Shown: in pieces, positions 36,150-44,467 of the stretch
Position numbering within the stretch: position 1 is the stretch's first letter
Layout: the number at the start of each line of letters is the position of its first letter
Assembly: GCF_003671765.1 (NCBI RefSeq)
Contig: NZ_QPIB01000009.1
Span: 62,001-126,000 of the forward strand
Direction of reading: 5' to 3'
DNA from: Xenophilus sp. E41
GTDB taxonomy: Bacteria; Pseudomonadota; Gammaproteobacteria; Burkholderiales; Burkholderiaceae_C
DNA: 64,000 bases
Notes under the pieces: model-generated
Database searches by the model: none
Told to the model about the DNA's origin: nothing
The model's input: only the letters and a program-made list of their open reading frames with translations
Position numbers and translations under genes: made by a program

Positions 36150-37226
36150 TCAAAGCCGCAGCGCCGCCACGTAGCCCGTCATTTCCAGGTAGCCGTGCCC
36201 CACGGTGCGGCCTTGCGCGTCGCGCAGCGCGCTCAGGCCTTCCCAGTAGATGGCGCCGGTCGAGCCGCGGCTGTCCAGTTCCTGGTCGTCGAGCAGGGAG
36301 GCCACTTCGAAGCGGCCTGCCGGCGTGTCGACCGTCCACTGCACCGGGTAGCGCCCCCCAGAGCGCGGACTGGTCCACACGCGGCCAGGCGTGAAGCGCA
36401 CCTCCTGCGGCCCGAAGGCTTGCACCACGCCGCCCCCCGCACGCCAGGACCCACCGACCCACAGCGCCGAGCCGTCACGCCGCCGCAGCCGGAAGGCGGT
36501 GAGCGCACTGCCGTCGTCCAGGTTCATGCCGATCCAGTCCCAGCCCACGGCCTCGGGATGCATCAGCGCCTCGCTCCATTCGTGGTCCAGCCAGGCACGG
36601 CCGGTCACCTCGAGCGGTGCCTGCCCCTGCAGCGCGATGCGGCCCTGGACGGCCAGTTGCGGCTCGCTGTAGTAGTAGCTGGCCTGCGAGGCGTCCGGCC
36701 CCTTGCGCGACAGGCCCGAGCTGCCCTGCAGCAGCAGCGGCTGCGTGGGCGTGAAGCGCAGCGACAGGCCGAAGCCGTCCGCGCCCGCATCGGCCGCCAC
36801 CTCGGCCTGGTAGCGGCCGCTGGTGGCATCGCGCACCAGCGACCAGTCCTGCAGGCGGATGTCGGTGTCGGCTTCGGACGCGCTCGCGATGCCGAAGCCG
36901 GCGCGCGCGATGCGCTGCTCGTGCCGCAGCTGGCGCCCCTGCAGGTCCGTCACGGCCGCGTGTGCGAAGAGAAGCTGCTTCGCCGCGAAGGCCGAGCGCA
37001 TCGGCTGCGCCGCATCCACGCGCGAGCGGAAGAAGGTGACCTGGAAGCCGAAGCGCCGTCCCTCGGCCGCCTCGGCATGACCGGTGATGTACCACCACTC
37101 GGTACGCAGCTCCGGATGGCTGCCGAAGTCGCGCGGGAACTGCAGCGTGCGTGGCGGCAGTGCGCGTGCCGAGCTGGCCCAGGCCAGTGCGGGCAGCAGG
37201 GCGAGGGCGTGGCGACGGGTCAGCAT
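36150..37226 (-). CDS. AttH/CrtC-like lipocalin-fold protein with signal peptide
   Basis: This 358-residue protein has an Arg-rich signal peptide (MLTRRHALALLPALAWASSARA), possibly lipoprotein-free Sec or Tat type. The body matches the AttH / hydroxyneurosporene-synthase-like family: FPRDFGSHPELRTEWWYITGH near the start, WLDHEWS and GWDWIGMNLDDGSALTAFRLR in the middle. In other Burkholderiales I expect this gene next to an ABC ATPase and an FtsX-type permease. Here a ParDE pair separates it from the permease. The biochemical role is unknown; the start is chosen at the signal peptide. Confidence 0.82.
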   Translation of the reverse strand: MLTRRHALALLPALAWASSARALPPRTLQFPRDFGSHPELRTEWWYITGHAEAAEGRRFGFQVTFFRSRVDAAQPMRSAFAAKQLLFAHAAVTDLQGRQLRHEQRIARAGFGIASASEADTDIRLQDWSLVRDATSGRYQAEVAADAGADGFGLSLRFTPTQPLLLQGSSGLSRKGPDASQASYYYSEPQLAVQGRIALQGQAPLEVTGRAWLDHEWSEALMHPEAVGWDWIGMNLDDGSALTAFRLRRRDGSALWVGGSWRAGGGVVQAFGPQEVRFTPGRVWTSPRSGGRYPVQWTVDTPAGRFEVASLLDDQELDSRGSTGAIYWEGLSALRDAQGRTVGHGYLEMTGYVAALRL

Positions 37227-37236
37227 GGCGACGCGC

Positions 37237-37554
37237 TCAATCCTGCATCTGCTCGGCGATGTCGCGGCGTTCGTGCAGCACGCGCCACACGTCGATGTGG
37301 TCCTCGTGCGCCATGTAGAACAGCAGATAGGGAAAGCGTGTGAGTCGCCAGCAGCGGAGGCCGGGAAGTTGCAATTCGTGGGCGTGGCGCGTAGAGCCCG
37401 TGCCGGCATGGCGGCCGATGTGCGCACAGGCGGCCTCCAGCGCGTCGACGAAGCCCAGTGCCGCCTCGATGGCCTGTTCGCCGACGTAGTGCGCGATGGC
37501 GTCGTCCGCGTCATCCTGCGCCAGCGGTCGCAGGCGCACCGGCAGCGCTCTCAC
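37237..37554 (-). CDS. parE: ParE/RelE-family toxin
   Basis: This 105-residue protein has the ParE fold signature: LRPLAQDDADDAIAHYVGEQAIEAALGFVDALEAACAHIGRHAGTGS, with a later LRCWRLTRFPYLLFYMAHEDHIDVWRVLHERRDI strand-helix end. ParE toxins block gyrase, while RelE relatives cut mRNA; this one is closer to ParE by its partner. It overlaps the antitoxin stop by 4 bp and ends 10 bp before attH, so it may be co-transcribed with attH. Confidence 0.85.
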   Translation of the reverse strand: MRALPVRLRPLAQDDADDAIAHYVGEQAIEAALGFVDALEAACAHIGRHAGTGSTRHAHELQLPGLRCWRLTRFPYLLFYMAHEDHIDVWRVLHERRDIAEQMQD

Positions 37555-37802
37555 CGCTTGGTGCCAGGCTTGAGCGTCTTGCGTGCGCGGGCCCGCAGCG
37601 CGTCGAAGTAGTCGCCGTCCGCCGGACGAGCGGGTCCCGACGCCGCGCCGGCCAGCAACAACTCGCGCAAATGCCGTCGCTCCTGCTCACGCCGCAGCAG
37701 TTCTCGCACGTACTCGCTGCTGGTCCCGTAGCCGCGCTCGGCCACTTCGCGATCGACGAAGGCCTTCAAGTGCTCGGGCAGGGAGATGTTCATGGTGCTC
37801 AT
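37551..37802 (-). CDS. parD: ParD-family antitoxin (ribbon-helix-helix)
   Basis: This 83-residue protein starts MSTMNISLPEHLKAFVDREVAERGYGTSSEYVRELLRREQE, the ribbon-helix-helix DNA-binding head of ParD antitoxins. A Lys/Arg-rich C-terminal toxin-binding tail follows. An alternative start is the Met at codon 4. It precedes parE with a 4-bp overlap, the usual antitoxin-first order, and is preceded by repeated TTGGCAA sequences that may be its operator. Confidence 0.88.
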   Translation of the reverse strand: MSTMNISLPEHLKAFVDREVAERGYGTSSEYVRELLRREQERRHLRELLLAGAASGPARPADGDYFDALRARARKTLKPGTKR

Positions 37803-37820
37803 GGGAGCAGTGTGGTGTGC

Positions 37821-37844
37821 TTGGCAAAATTTGGCAAGGCAAGG
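37821..37844 (-). promoter_or_regulatory. Candidate ParD operator: repeated TTGGCAA
   Basis: TTGGCAA occurs at 37821 and 37831, one helical turn apart, and GGCAAGG follows. CAAA-A-TTTG forms a small dyad at the centre. It lies within 45 bp upstream of parD, where autoregulatory sites of RHH antitoxins are expected. No clear -10 is seen. Confidence 0.4.
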
Positions 37845-37846
37845 GC

Positions 37847-40429
37847 CTACCAATCTTCTTTCACCGCCAGCACCGCCTCCCGCGATGCCGTCGCGCGCCC
37901 CGCCAGCCAGGCCGTGACGGTGCCGGCCACCACCACCGCGCCGCACAGCAGCGCGAGCCGGCCCCAGGGCACGAGCAGATCCATGCTCCAGTGGAAGCTC
38001 TGCGGGTTGACCACCTTCACCAGCACCACCGACACCGCCAGTCCCAGCGCCAGCCCGGCGACGGCGCCGATGGCGGTCCACGCGGCGCCTTCGCCGGCCA
38101 CCACCGCCAGCACCTGCCGCCGCGTGAGGCCCAGGTGCGCCAGCAGGCCGAATTCCTTGCGCCGCGCCAGCACCTGCGCGCTGAAGCTCGCCGCCACGCC
38201 GAACAGGCCGATCGCGATGGCCACGGCCTGCAGCCAGTAGGTGACGGCGAAGCTGCGGTCGAAGATGCGCAGCGAGTTCGCGCGGATCTGCGCGACCGAC
38301 GAGAACTCGATGGCGTTGCCATCGCCGCCGAAGGCCCTGGCCGCCAGGGTGCGCGCGGCCTGCTGCACGTCGGCTTCTCGCGCGCCAGGGGCGAGCCACA
38401 GCGCGATGTCGCTCACGCGCCGGTCGCCCGTCAGGCGCACGAAGTCGGCGCTGTCCATCGTCACCGCGCCGAACTGGCGCACATAGTCGCGCCACACCCC
38501 CGCGATGAAAAACGAAGCGGCTGCCGCAGGCGGTGCGGACGCAGCCGTCCCGAATGCCTTCGAAAGCTCCGGCCAGTCCTGCCCCGGCCGCAGGCCATAC
38601 AGCGCGACCATCGGCTCGCTCACGTACAGGCCGATGCGCCCGGCGGGCACGGGCAGGGCCGGGCCGACCAGCGGCAGCGAACGTGCGGCGTCGTCGGTGT
38701 CGATGGCGCGGGCAATCAGCGTGACGGGCGGCCGCGACGCATCGAGGAGCAGGCTGCGCGTGCGCAGGGTGCTGGCCCGCGCCACGCCGGGGAGCTGCGC
38801 CATCTGCTGCACGAGCGCGGTGTCGAAGGGCGCGGCGTCGGTCGCCGCGCCGCCGGTGCCGGCCGCGCGCAGGTACAGGTCGGCCGGCAGCACCACGTCG
38901 AGCCACTGCGTCACCGAGTCGCGGAAGCTCGCCACCATCACCGTCAGGGCGACCGACAGCGCCAGGCTGGCGACCACGCCGCTCACCGCCACGGCGGCCG
39001 TGCCCCGCATGCGCCGGGCGCGCTCGATGGCCAGCATGGACAGCAGGCGCTGCCCGAGCCGCGGCGCAAGCCGGTCGTACGCCGCCTCGATCAGCCAGGG
39101 CAGGCCCGCGATGCCACCGACCAGCAGCAATCCGACCGAGACGTAGGCCGCCAACGGAATACCGAAAACGGCTGGAACGCCCGCCAGTCCTATGCCTCCA
39201 GCTATCAAAATCAAAGCAATCCACGGTCTGCGCGCGGTGGCGTTGGCTGCGCCCAGCCCCTTGAGCGTCTGCGCCTCGGGCAGGCGCTGCGCCGCGCGCG
39301 CCGGCCACCAGCCGCCCACCCCCGCTGCCGCCAGCCCCAGTGCGCCATAGAGCAGGGCGGCCGGCGTGCTCCATTGCAGCCGCGGCGACACGCCCGAAAA
39401 GTAGCCGCCGCCCAGGTCGCCGCCCAGCAGCCGCAGCGCGGCCCAGGCGAGCGTGCCGCCGAGCAGCAGCCCGGCGACGCTGCCCACGGCGCCCAGCAGC
39501 AGCGACTCCGCCAGCACCAGCCGCAGGCGCTGGCTCGGCGTCAGCCCCAGCACGCCCAGCAGCGCGAACTGCTGCGCGCGCTTGGTCACGCTCAGCGCCA
39601 GCACCGAGAACACCAGGAAGGCGCCGGTGAAGAGCGCCACCAGCGCCAGCACCGTCAGGTTGACGCGGTAGGCGCGCGACAGGTTGCTCGCGCGCTCGGC
39701 CGCGTCGCCGGGCTCGGCCACGCGCACGTTCGCGGGCCAGCCCGGCAGGCGCTGCAGCGCGGTGACGAAAGCTGCCCGGTCGGTGCCCGGCGCCAGCCGC
39801 AGGTCGATGCGCGTGAGCTCGCCGCCGCGGCCCAGCAAGTCCTGCGCGGCGCCGATGTCCATCACGGCCAGCGCGCTGCCGCCGGCGGCCACGGTGCCGG
39901 CGATGCGCAGGGGCGGCTGGCCGGGCGCCGCGCCGTCGATCTGCAGGGTGGGCGAGGCGCCCGCGGCCTGCTGCGCAGCCGGGTTGAGGAAGGCGCGGCC
40001 GGGCGAGAGCATGGCGAAACGCGCGTCGTCCTCGCCGCCTTGCGTGGGCACCGGCATCAGCGAAGGCGCGATGCCGGGCACGACCAGCGCATCGACGCCG
40101 ACCACGCGCAGGCCGAAGCGCCGGCCGTCGGGCGTGCGCGCAATGGCCTGCACCTCCAGCACCGGGCTCGCCAGCCGCACCTGCGGCAGCCGCGCCACCT
40201 GCGCGTACACCCGCTCGTCGAAGCCGCCCTGCACCGCGCGCAGTTCCAGGTCGGGCTGGCCGTTGACCGAGCGCACCGCGCCCTGGAACTCGTCCAGCGC
40301 CGAGGCATTGATCAGGTGCACCGAGAAGGCCAGCGCCACGCCCAGCATGACGGCCACCACCGCGGCCAGGTTACGCCAGGGGTGGTGCCGCAACTCTTGC
40401 CAGGAGAAGGTGCGCAGCAGGGCCAGCAT
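37847..40429 (-). CDS. Large FtsX-family ABC permease (YbbP-like)
   Basis: This 860-residue permease starts WQELRHHPWRNLAAVVAVMLGVALAFSVHLINASAL, with one N-terminal helix and a large periplasmic domain. A first FtsX core follows (about 250-370), a central pair of helices, a second extracytoplasmic domain and a second FtsX core (about 720-850). This duplicated layout fits YbbP. It should pair with an ABC ATPase of the LolD/YbbA type; none is adjacent, but one lies at 55386-56069. Residues about 405-423 are contributed by a palindromic element (39163-39217). Confidence 0.88.
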   Translation of the reverse strand: MLALLRTFSWQELRHHPWRNLAAVVAVMLGVALAFSVHLINASALDEFQGAVRSVNGQPDLELRAVQGGFDERVYAQVARLPQVRLASPVLEVQAIARTPDGRRFGLRVVGVDALVVPGIAPSLMPVPTQGGEDDARFAMLSPGRAFLNPAAQQAAGASPTLQIDGAAPGQPPLRIAGTVAAGGSALAVMDIGAAQDLLGRGGELTRIDLRLAPGTDRAAFVTALQRLPGWPANVRVAEPGDAAERASNLSRAYRVNLTVLALVALFTGAFLVFSVLALSVTKRAQQFALLGVLGLTPSQRLRLVLAESLLLGAVGSVAGLLLGGTLAWAALRLLGGDLGGGYFSGVSPRLQWSTPAALLYGALGLAAAGVGGWWPARAAQRLPEAQTLKGLGAANATARRPWIALILIAGGIGLAGVPAVFGIPLAAYVSVGLLLVGGIAGLPWLIEAAYDRLAPRLGQRLLSMLAIERARRMRGTAAVAVSGVVASLALSVALTVMVASFRDSVTQWLDVVLPADLYLRAAGTGGAATDAAPFDTALVQQMAQLPGVARASTLRTRSLLLDASRPPVTLIARAIDTDDAARSLPLVGPALPVPAGRIGLYVSEPMVALYGLRPGQDWPELSKAFGTAASAPPAAAASFFIAGVWRDYVRQFGAVTMDSADFVRLTGDRRVSDIALWLAPGAREADVQQAARTLAARAFGGDGNAIEFSSVAQIRANSLRIFDRSFAVTYWLQAVAIAIGLFGVAASFSAQVLARRKEFGLLAHLGLTRRQVLAVVAGEGAAWTAIGAVAGLALGLAVSVVLVKVVNPQSFHWSMDLLVPWGRLALLCGAVVVAGTVTAWLAGRATASREAVLAVKEDW
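39163..39217 (-). repeat. Palindromic element copy 4, inside the ybbP-like gene
   Basis: On the minus strand it reads TTTGATTTTGATAGCTG, then a variable centre, then GGCGGGCGTTCCAGCCGTTTTC. It is in frame with the gene and encodes IAGGIGLAGVPAVF within the region between the two FtsX halves. The copy in miaA encodes [14 protein letters not shown] in the same frame. Confidence 0.65.
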
Positions 40430-40497
40430 GGGGGCATTGTGGCCCGGTGCCGCGGGTGGCCGGCGGTCCTGCAGGGCGCGACGCCGTCAGCGCAAGC

Positions 40498-41355
40498 TCA
40501 TCCCGCGCGAGCGACCAGCTCGCGCAGCACCGTGGCCATCGGCACGGTGCCGCGCCGCGCCGCGCCCTCGAAGCCCAGCCATCCTTCGTTGAAGCCGTCG
40601 AGCATGCGCGCGCGAGGTCCCGGATGCCGTGCACCCTGCTGCCGGAAGCGCGCCTCCCATTCGCCGCGCGGGATGGATTGCGCCCGCACCGGGCGGCCAA
40701 GCAGGGCGCCGAGGCCTGCGGCGATGTCGGCGGGCGACACGGGTGCAGGTCCTTCGAGCTCGACCACGCGCGGGCCATCGCCGGGCGCCAGGAGCATCTC
40801 CGCGGCGGTGCGGCCCACGTCCTCGGTCGCCACCATCGGGATGGGTCGCTCCACCGGCTGCAGGTAGGCATCGATCAGGCCTGTGTCGCGTGCGGAAGCC
40901 ACGTCCCACAGGGCGTTCTCCATGAACCATGCGGGCCGGATGAAGCGCACGTCCAGTGGCAGGTCGCCCAGTGCGTTCTCGAGCAGCCCGAGTTGGGTCA
41001 GCAGGTTCTCCTGCGCGGCCTGCGCACCGATCGTGGACAACGCCACGACGCGCGGCGGGCGCGCCAGGAGCAGCGCCTGCGCGATGGCTCCGATCAGCGC
41101 GCGTGCCTCGGGAAAGCCCGGCGCCGGGTCGAAGTTGGCGGGCAGCATGACGAACACGCCCCGCGTGCCCGAGAAGGCGCGTGCCAGTGCCTGGCCGTCC
41201 TCGAGATCGGCAACGGCCACATCGGCGCCCTGGTCACTCCAGGGCACTGCGCGTGCGGCATCGCGCACCACGGCGCGCACGGTTTGGTGGTGGGCCAGCA
41301 GGGTGCGCGCCACCGCGCCTCCCACCTGGCCGGTGATTCCGGTGACTGCATACAT
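40498..41355 (-). CDS. NmrA-type NAD(P)-binding protein
   Basis: This 285-residue atypical short-chain reductase begins MYAVTGITGQVGGAVARTLL, a Rossmann loop GXXGXXG. It has FIRPAWFMENALWD and the VATEDVGRTAAEMLL segment of the NmrA/HSCARG group, members of which sense NADP or reduce quinones. The start is taken at MYAVTG. It is divergent from the LysR gene at 41466, with a shared 110-bp regulatory region, so LysR control of this gene is likely. Confidence 0.85.
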   Translation of the reverse strand: MYAVTGITGQVGGAVARTLLAHHQTVRAVVRDAARAVPWSDQGADVAVADLEDGQALARAFSGTRGVFVMLPANFDPAPGFPEARALIGAIAQALLLARPPRVVALSTIGAQAAQENLLTQLGLLENALGDLPLDVRFIRPAWFMENALWDVASARDTGLIDAYLQPVERPIPMVATEDVGRTAAEMLLAPGDGPRVVELEGPAPVSPADIAAGLGALLGRPVRAQSIPRGEWEARFRQQGARHPGPRARMLDGFNEGWLGFEGAARRGTVPMATVLRELVARAG

Positions 41356-41401
41356 CGTCGAACTCCTTGCGCCCGCACCGTGCGGGCAATCACATGCATT
41401 C

Positions 41402-41442
41402 TGAGAAGTGACATAACATTTCTCAATGACATGAAAGTCATT
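41402..41442. promoter_or_regulatory. LysR-type operator region between divergent genes
   Basis: Two dyads are present: TGAGAA / TTCTCA (41402-41425) and AATGAC-ATGAAA-GTCATT (41425-41442, perfect 6-bp arms). They are adjacent, as expected for a recognition site plus activation site for the LysR protein encoded at 41466. This region is much more AT-rich than its surroundings. Confidence 0.6.
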
Positions 41443-41465
41443 CCAAGAATGCCAAAATGGCATGC

Positions 41466-42386
41466 ATGGAACGCTTCGACGAACGCATGCTCAACGGCAT
41501 GGGCGTGTTCGCCGCCATCGTGCGCAGTGGCAGCTTCGCCGCTGCGGCGGCGCAGCTCGACATGTCGCAGCCGGGGGTGAGCCGCTCCGTCGCGCGGCTG
41601 GAGGCGCGGCTGGGCATCCGGCTGTTCGAGCGCAGTGCGCGCGCGGTGCGGCTCACTGACGAGGGATGGCGCTTCCACACGCAGACGGCGCCGCTGCTCG
41701 CCGGACTGGAGGAGGCCGCGGCCACGGCGGCGGGCGCTGCAACCACCGTGCGCGGGTACCTGCGCGTCAATGTCGACCCGTACTTCTCGCGCCTGATCCT
41801 GGGGCCGCAGCTGGAGTCCTTCATGACCCGGCATCCGGAGCTTCAGCTCGAACTCGCCACCCGCCCGCAGCTCGGCGACATGCTGTCCGAAGGCATGGAC
41901 CTTGCGCTGCGCTTCGGCGACCCGCCGACGTCGAGCCTGGTGGCGCGCAAGCTGCTCGACACGCGCATCCTCACCGTGGCCGCGCCGGCCTACCTCGCGC
42001 GCCATGGCCATCCGGTGCGGCCGCAGGAACTGGCCGACGGCCGCCATGTGTGCATCGAGTTCCGCGATCCGCAGACCGGGCGGCCCTTTCCGTGGGAGTT
42101 CCATCGTCGCGGGCGGCGCATCGTCGTGCCGACCGGCGGCCGGCTGGTGCTCAACGACGCGGGCACCCTGCACAGCGTGTGCATCGCCGGCTATGGCATC
42201 GCGCAGGTGATGGACCTGGGCGCCGCCCCGCTGCTGGCCAGCGGCGCCCTGGTGGCGCTCTTCCCGGACTGGGCCGAAGAGCGCTTTCCTCTCTATGCGC
42301 TGTACCCGTCGCGCCAGCACCTGCCATCGAAGACGCGCGCCTTCCTGGACTTCGTGGTCGAGCTCACGCAGGGGCATCGCGGCTGA
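41466..42386 (+). CDS. LysR-family regulator (divergent from NmrA-type gene)
   Basis: This 306-residue regulator starts MERFDERMLNGMGVFAAIVRSGSFAAAAAQLDMSQPGVSRSVARLEARLGIRLFERSARAVRLTDEG, the standard winged helix-turn-helix. An effector-binding domain with type 2 periplasmic fold (about 90-300) follows. ATG 41466 is preferred to one 9 bp upstream. The neighbouring divergent reductase is the most likely target; the effector is unknown. Confidence 0.9.
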   Translation: MERFDERMLNGMGVFAAIVRSGSFAAAAAQLDMSQPGVSRSVARLEARLGIRLFERSARAVRLTDEGWRFHTQTAPLLAGLEEAAATAAGAATTVRGYLRVNVDPYFSRLILGPQLESFMTRHPELQLELATRPQLGDMLSEGMDLALRFGDPPTSSLVARKLLDTRILTVAAPAYLARHGHPVRPQELADGRHVCIEFRDPQTGRPFPWEFHRRGRRIVVPTGGRLVLNDAGTLHSVCIAGYGIAQVMDLGAAPLLASGALVALFPDWAEERFPLYALYPSRQHLPSKTRAFLDFVVELTQGHRG

Positions 42387-42453
42387 GGCTCAACCGCGTC
42401 CGGCGCCGGGCAGCCTTGCTTGTATAAGACAACGATCGAACCCGAGTTTGCCC

Positions 42454-43212
42454 GTGTACGCATCGAAACTGTCTCCGCGCGTCCCCCGCGCCCCGAGCTT
42501 TCCACGCCCCCTCACCACCGTCGACGTGGTGCTCTTCACCGTGCAGGCCGACGCCCTGCAGGTGCTGCTGGTGCGCCGGCCCGACGACGCCGCCGAGCCC
42601 TTCGCAGGACGCTGGGCGCTGCCGGGCGGTTTCGTGAACGTGGAGACCGACGCGAGCCTGCTCGACTGCGCACTGCGCAAGCTGCGCGAGAAGACCGGCG
42701 CGATCACGCCGTACCTGGAGCAGCTGGGCAGCTGGGGCAACGCGACGCGCGACCCACGCGGCTGGTCGGCCACGCACTGCTTCTATGCACTGGTGCCGGC
42801 GCCAACCGTCGAGCTGCAGAAGGGCGCCAACGCCACCGAGGTGGGCTGGTTCGATGCGGACGCCGCGCTGCGCAAGCGCCTGGCCTTCGACCATGCCGAG
42901 CTGCTGGCCGCGGCGCTGGCACGCCTGCGCAGCAAGGTCGAGTACACCTCGCTGCCGGCCTTCCTCATCGAAGAGCCGTTCACCCTGCCGGCGCTGCAGC
43001 AGGTCTACGAGGTCGTGCTGGGCCGTCCGGTGGACAAGAGCGCGTTTCGCAAGCGCATGCTCGATGGCGGCTTCATGGAGGAGGCGGGCATGCGCACTGC
43101 CGAGGCTGGGCAGCTGGGTCGGCCCGCCATGACGTACCGGCTGCGCGACCGCTCGCAGGCGGCGCTGTTTCCGCGCACCTTCAACGCCCGGGGCGCCGAC
43201 GACGTGGGCTGA
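42454..43212 (+). CDS. NrtR-like regulator: degenerate Nudix domain plus winged helix
   Basis: This protein of about 252 residues has an N-terminal Nudix fold (LTTVDVVLFTVQADALQVLLVRRPDD, ALPGGFVNVETDASLLDCALRKLREKTG) and a C-terminal winged helix (TLPALQQVYEVVLGRPVDKSAFRKRMLDGGFMEEAG). The Nudix box is damaged: the catalytic RE-x-xEE pattern is RK-x-RE. NrtR regulators show this architecture and bind ADP-ribose or other nucleotide sugars to control NAD or sugar genes. The start is probably GTG 42454; a TATAAG box lies at 42423-42428. Targets are not evident nearby. Confidence 0.75.
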   Translation: MYASKLSPRVPRAPSFPRPLTTVDVVLFTVQADALQVLLVRRPDDAAEPFAGRWALPGGFVNVETDASLLDCALRKLREKTGAITPYLEQLGSWGNATRDPRGWSATHCFYALVPAPTVELQKGANATEVGWFDADAALRKRLAFDHAELLAAALARLRSKVEYTSLPAFLIEEPFTLPALQQVYEVVLGRPVDKSAFRKRMLDGGFMEEAGMRTAEAGQLGRPAMTYRLRDRSQAALFPRTFNARGADDVG

Positions 43213-43296
43213 GCCGGCTGGCGCTACCACCTCTGCCATATTGCCGCGCCAGGGGCTCTCGCGGATGCTGCGGCTTCCGACCGGAGGCAGCCGCGC

Positions 43297-43821
43297 ATGG
43301 CCCAGTTCACCGTCAATTCGCACCGCTTCGACCCGTACAAGGCCTTCAAATTCCGCGTGAAGTGGGACGGCCGCTACGTCGCCGGCGTGAGCCGCATCTC
43401 GGCCCTGCGCCGCAGCACCGAGGTGATCGAGTACCGCGAGGGCGGCGACCCCTCGTCGGTGCGCAAGTCGCCCGGGCGCACGAAGTTCGATGCCATCACG
43501 CTGCAGCGCGGCGTCACGCACGACGCGGAGTTCGAACGCTGGGCGCAGAAGGTGTGGAATCTGGGCGGCGGCCTGGGCGCCGAGGTGTCGCTCAAGGACT
43601 TCCGCAAGGACCTGCTGATCGAGCTGTTCAACGAGGCCGGCCAGCTCGTGCTGGCCTACAAGGTTTACCGCGCCTGGGTGTCGGAGTTCGTCGCGCTGCC
43701 CGAGCTGGACGCCAACGCCCATGCCGTCGCGATCCAGCGCATCCGGCTCGAGAACGAGGGCTGGGAGCGCGACACCGACGTGGTGGAGCCGGCCGAGCCG
43801 TCCTTGGGTGCTTCGGCCTGA
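43297..43821 (+). CDS. Contractile tail/injection-system tube protein (gp19-like)
   Basis: This 174-residue protein matches the inner-tube family of contractile phage tails and extracellular contractile injection systems. Landmarks are YKAFKFRVKWDGRYVAGVSRISALRRSTEVIEYREGGDPSSVRKSPGRTKFDAITLQRGVTHDAEFERWAQKVW, quoted as positions within residues 14-88, and LEVKDF-like core VSLKDFRKDLLIELFNEAG. In complete systems it polymerises into the tube. Here no sheath, baseplate, ATPase or fibre gene accompanies it; only the gene at 43837 is related. Confidence 0.82.
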   Translation: MAQFTVNSHRFDPYKAFKFRVKWDGRYVAGVSRISALRRSTEVIEYREGGDPSSVRKSPGRTKFDAITLQRGVTHDAEFERWAQKVWNLGGGLGAEVSLKDFRKDLLIELFNEAGQLVLAYKVYRAWVSEFVALPELDANAHAVAIQRIRLENEGWERDTDVVEPAEPSLGASA

Positions 43822-43836
43822 GACGCAGGCCGCACG

Positions 43837-44397
43837 ATGAAGGAAGAGGCACCGCCCAAGGCCGGCCTGCTCGTGCTGGCGCCCGACGGCGCCGCGGTGC
43901 GACAGGCGATCGTCTTCCAGTTCAATCCCGAGACGCTCACCCGCCAGATCGGGCCCGTGCCCGGTGCGGCGCCAGCCGAGGCGACCGGGGTGGTCGAGAC
44001 GATCCGCCTCGAAGCGCACTTCGACGCCCTCGCCATGCCCGCCAATGCGCCGGGGCCCGCGGGCATCGCCCCCGTGCTGGCCGCGCTCGAGGCGCTGGTG
44101 CTGCACGAGGCCGACGGGCCCGCGCACCGGCAGCTGGTGCTCTTCGCCTGGGGACGGCAGCGCGTGCAGCCTGTGCGCGTGCTGGCGCTGGACGTCGTGG
44201 AGCAGGCCTTCGACCGTGCGCTGAACCCGCTGCGTGCACAGGTGACGCTGCACCTGCGCGCGCTGTCGGCGCACGACTTCGGCACCGGCAGCCGCGGCGC
44301 GAGGCTGCTGGCTGCCCATGTGCGCACGCGCGCTGCACTGGCCGCGCAACTCGGGCCCCAGGGGCTCGACGCGCTGGGTCTCGCGGCGCCGCCCTGA
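43837..44397 (+). CDS. CIS tube-associated protein, N-terminal-domain type
   Basis: This 186-residue protein has the motif AIVFQFNPETLTRQIGP near residues 24-40, which marks the tube/LysM adaptor family of contractile injection systems (Afp7-like). IRLEAHFDALAMPAN and the C-terminal LNPLRAQVTLHLRALSAHDFGTGSRGARLLAAH segment are also family-like. No LysM domain is present at the C-terminus, so it is either a short form or only the adaptor domain. It lies 15 bp after the tube gene and they are surely co-transcribed. Confidence 0.72.
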   Translation: MKEEAPPKAGLLVLAPDGAAVRQAIVFQFNPETLTRQIGPVPGAAPAEATGVVETIRLEAHFDALAMPANAPGPAGIAPVLAALEALVLHEADGPAHRQLVLFAWGRQRVQPVRVLALDVVEQAFDRALNPLRAQVTLHLRALSAHDFGTGSRGARLLAAHVRTRAALAAQLGPQGLDALGLAAPP

Positions 44398-44467
44398 CCG
44401 AATGCCCGCCGCGCCGGGCAGGGAAAGCCGGCACCGCGATGTCACGCGCCGCGCCGACAATGGCGGC

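Noticed and set aside
38505-38565. Possible second palindromic element in the ybbP-like gene (GAAAAACGAAGCGGCTGCCG)
   Set aside because: The similarity is limited to a few bases at one end and the rest can be ordinary Ala-rich coding sequence.
43297-44397. Prophage call for the tail-tube genes
   Set aside because: No integrase, capsid, portal, terminase, sheath or lysis gene is seen within the surrounding 20 kb, and the neighbours are metabolic and regulatory genes.
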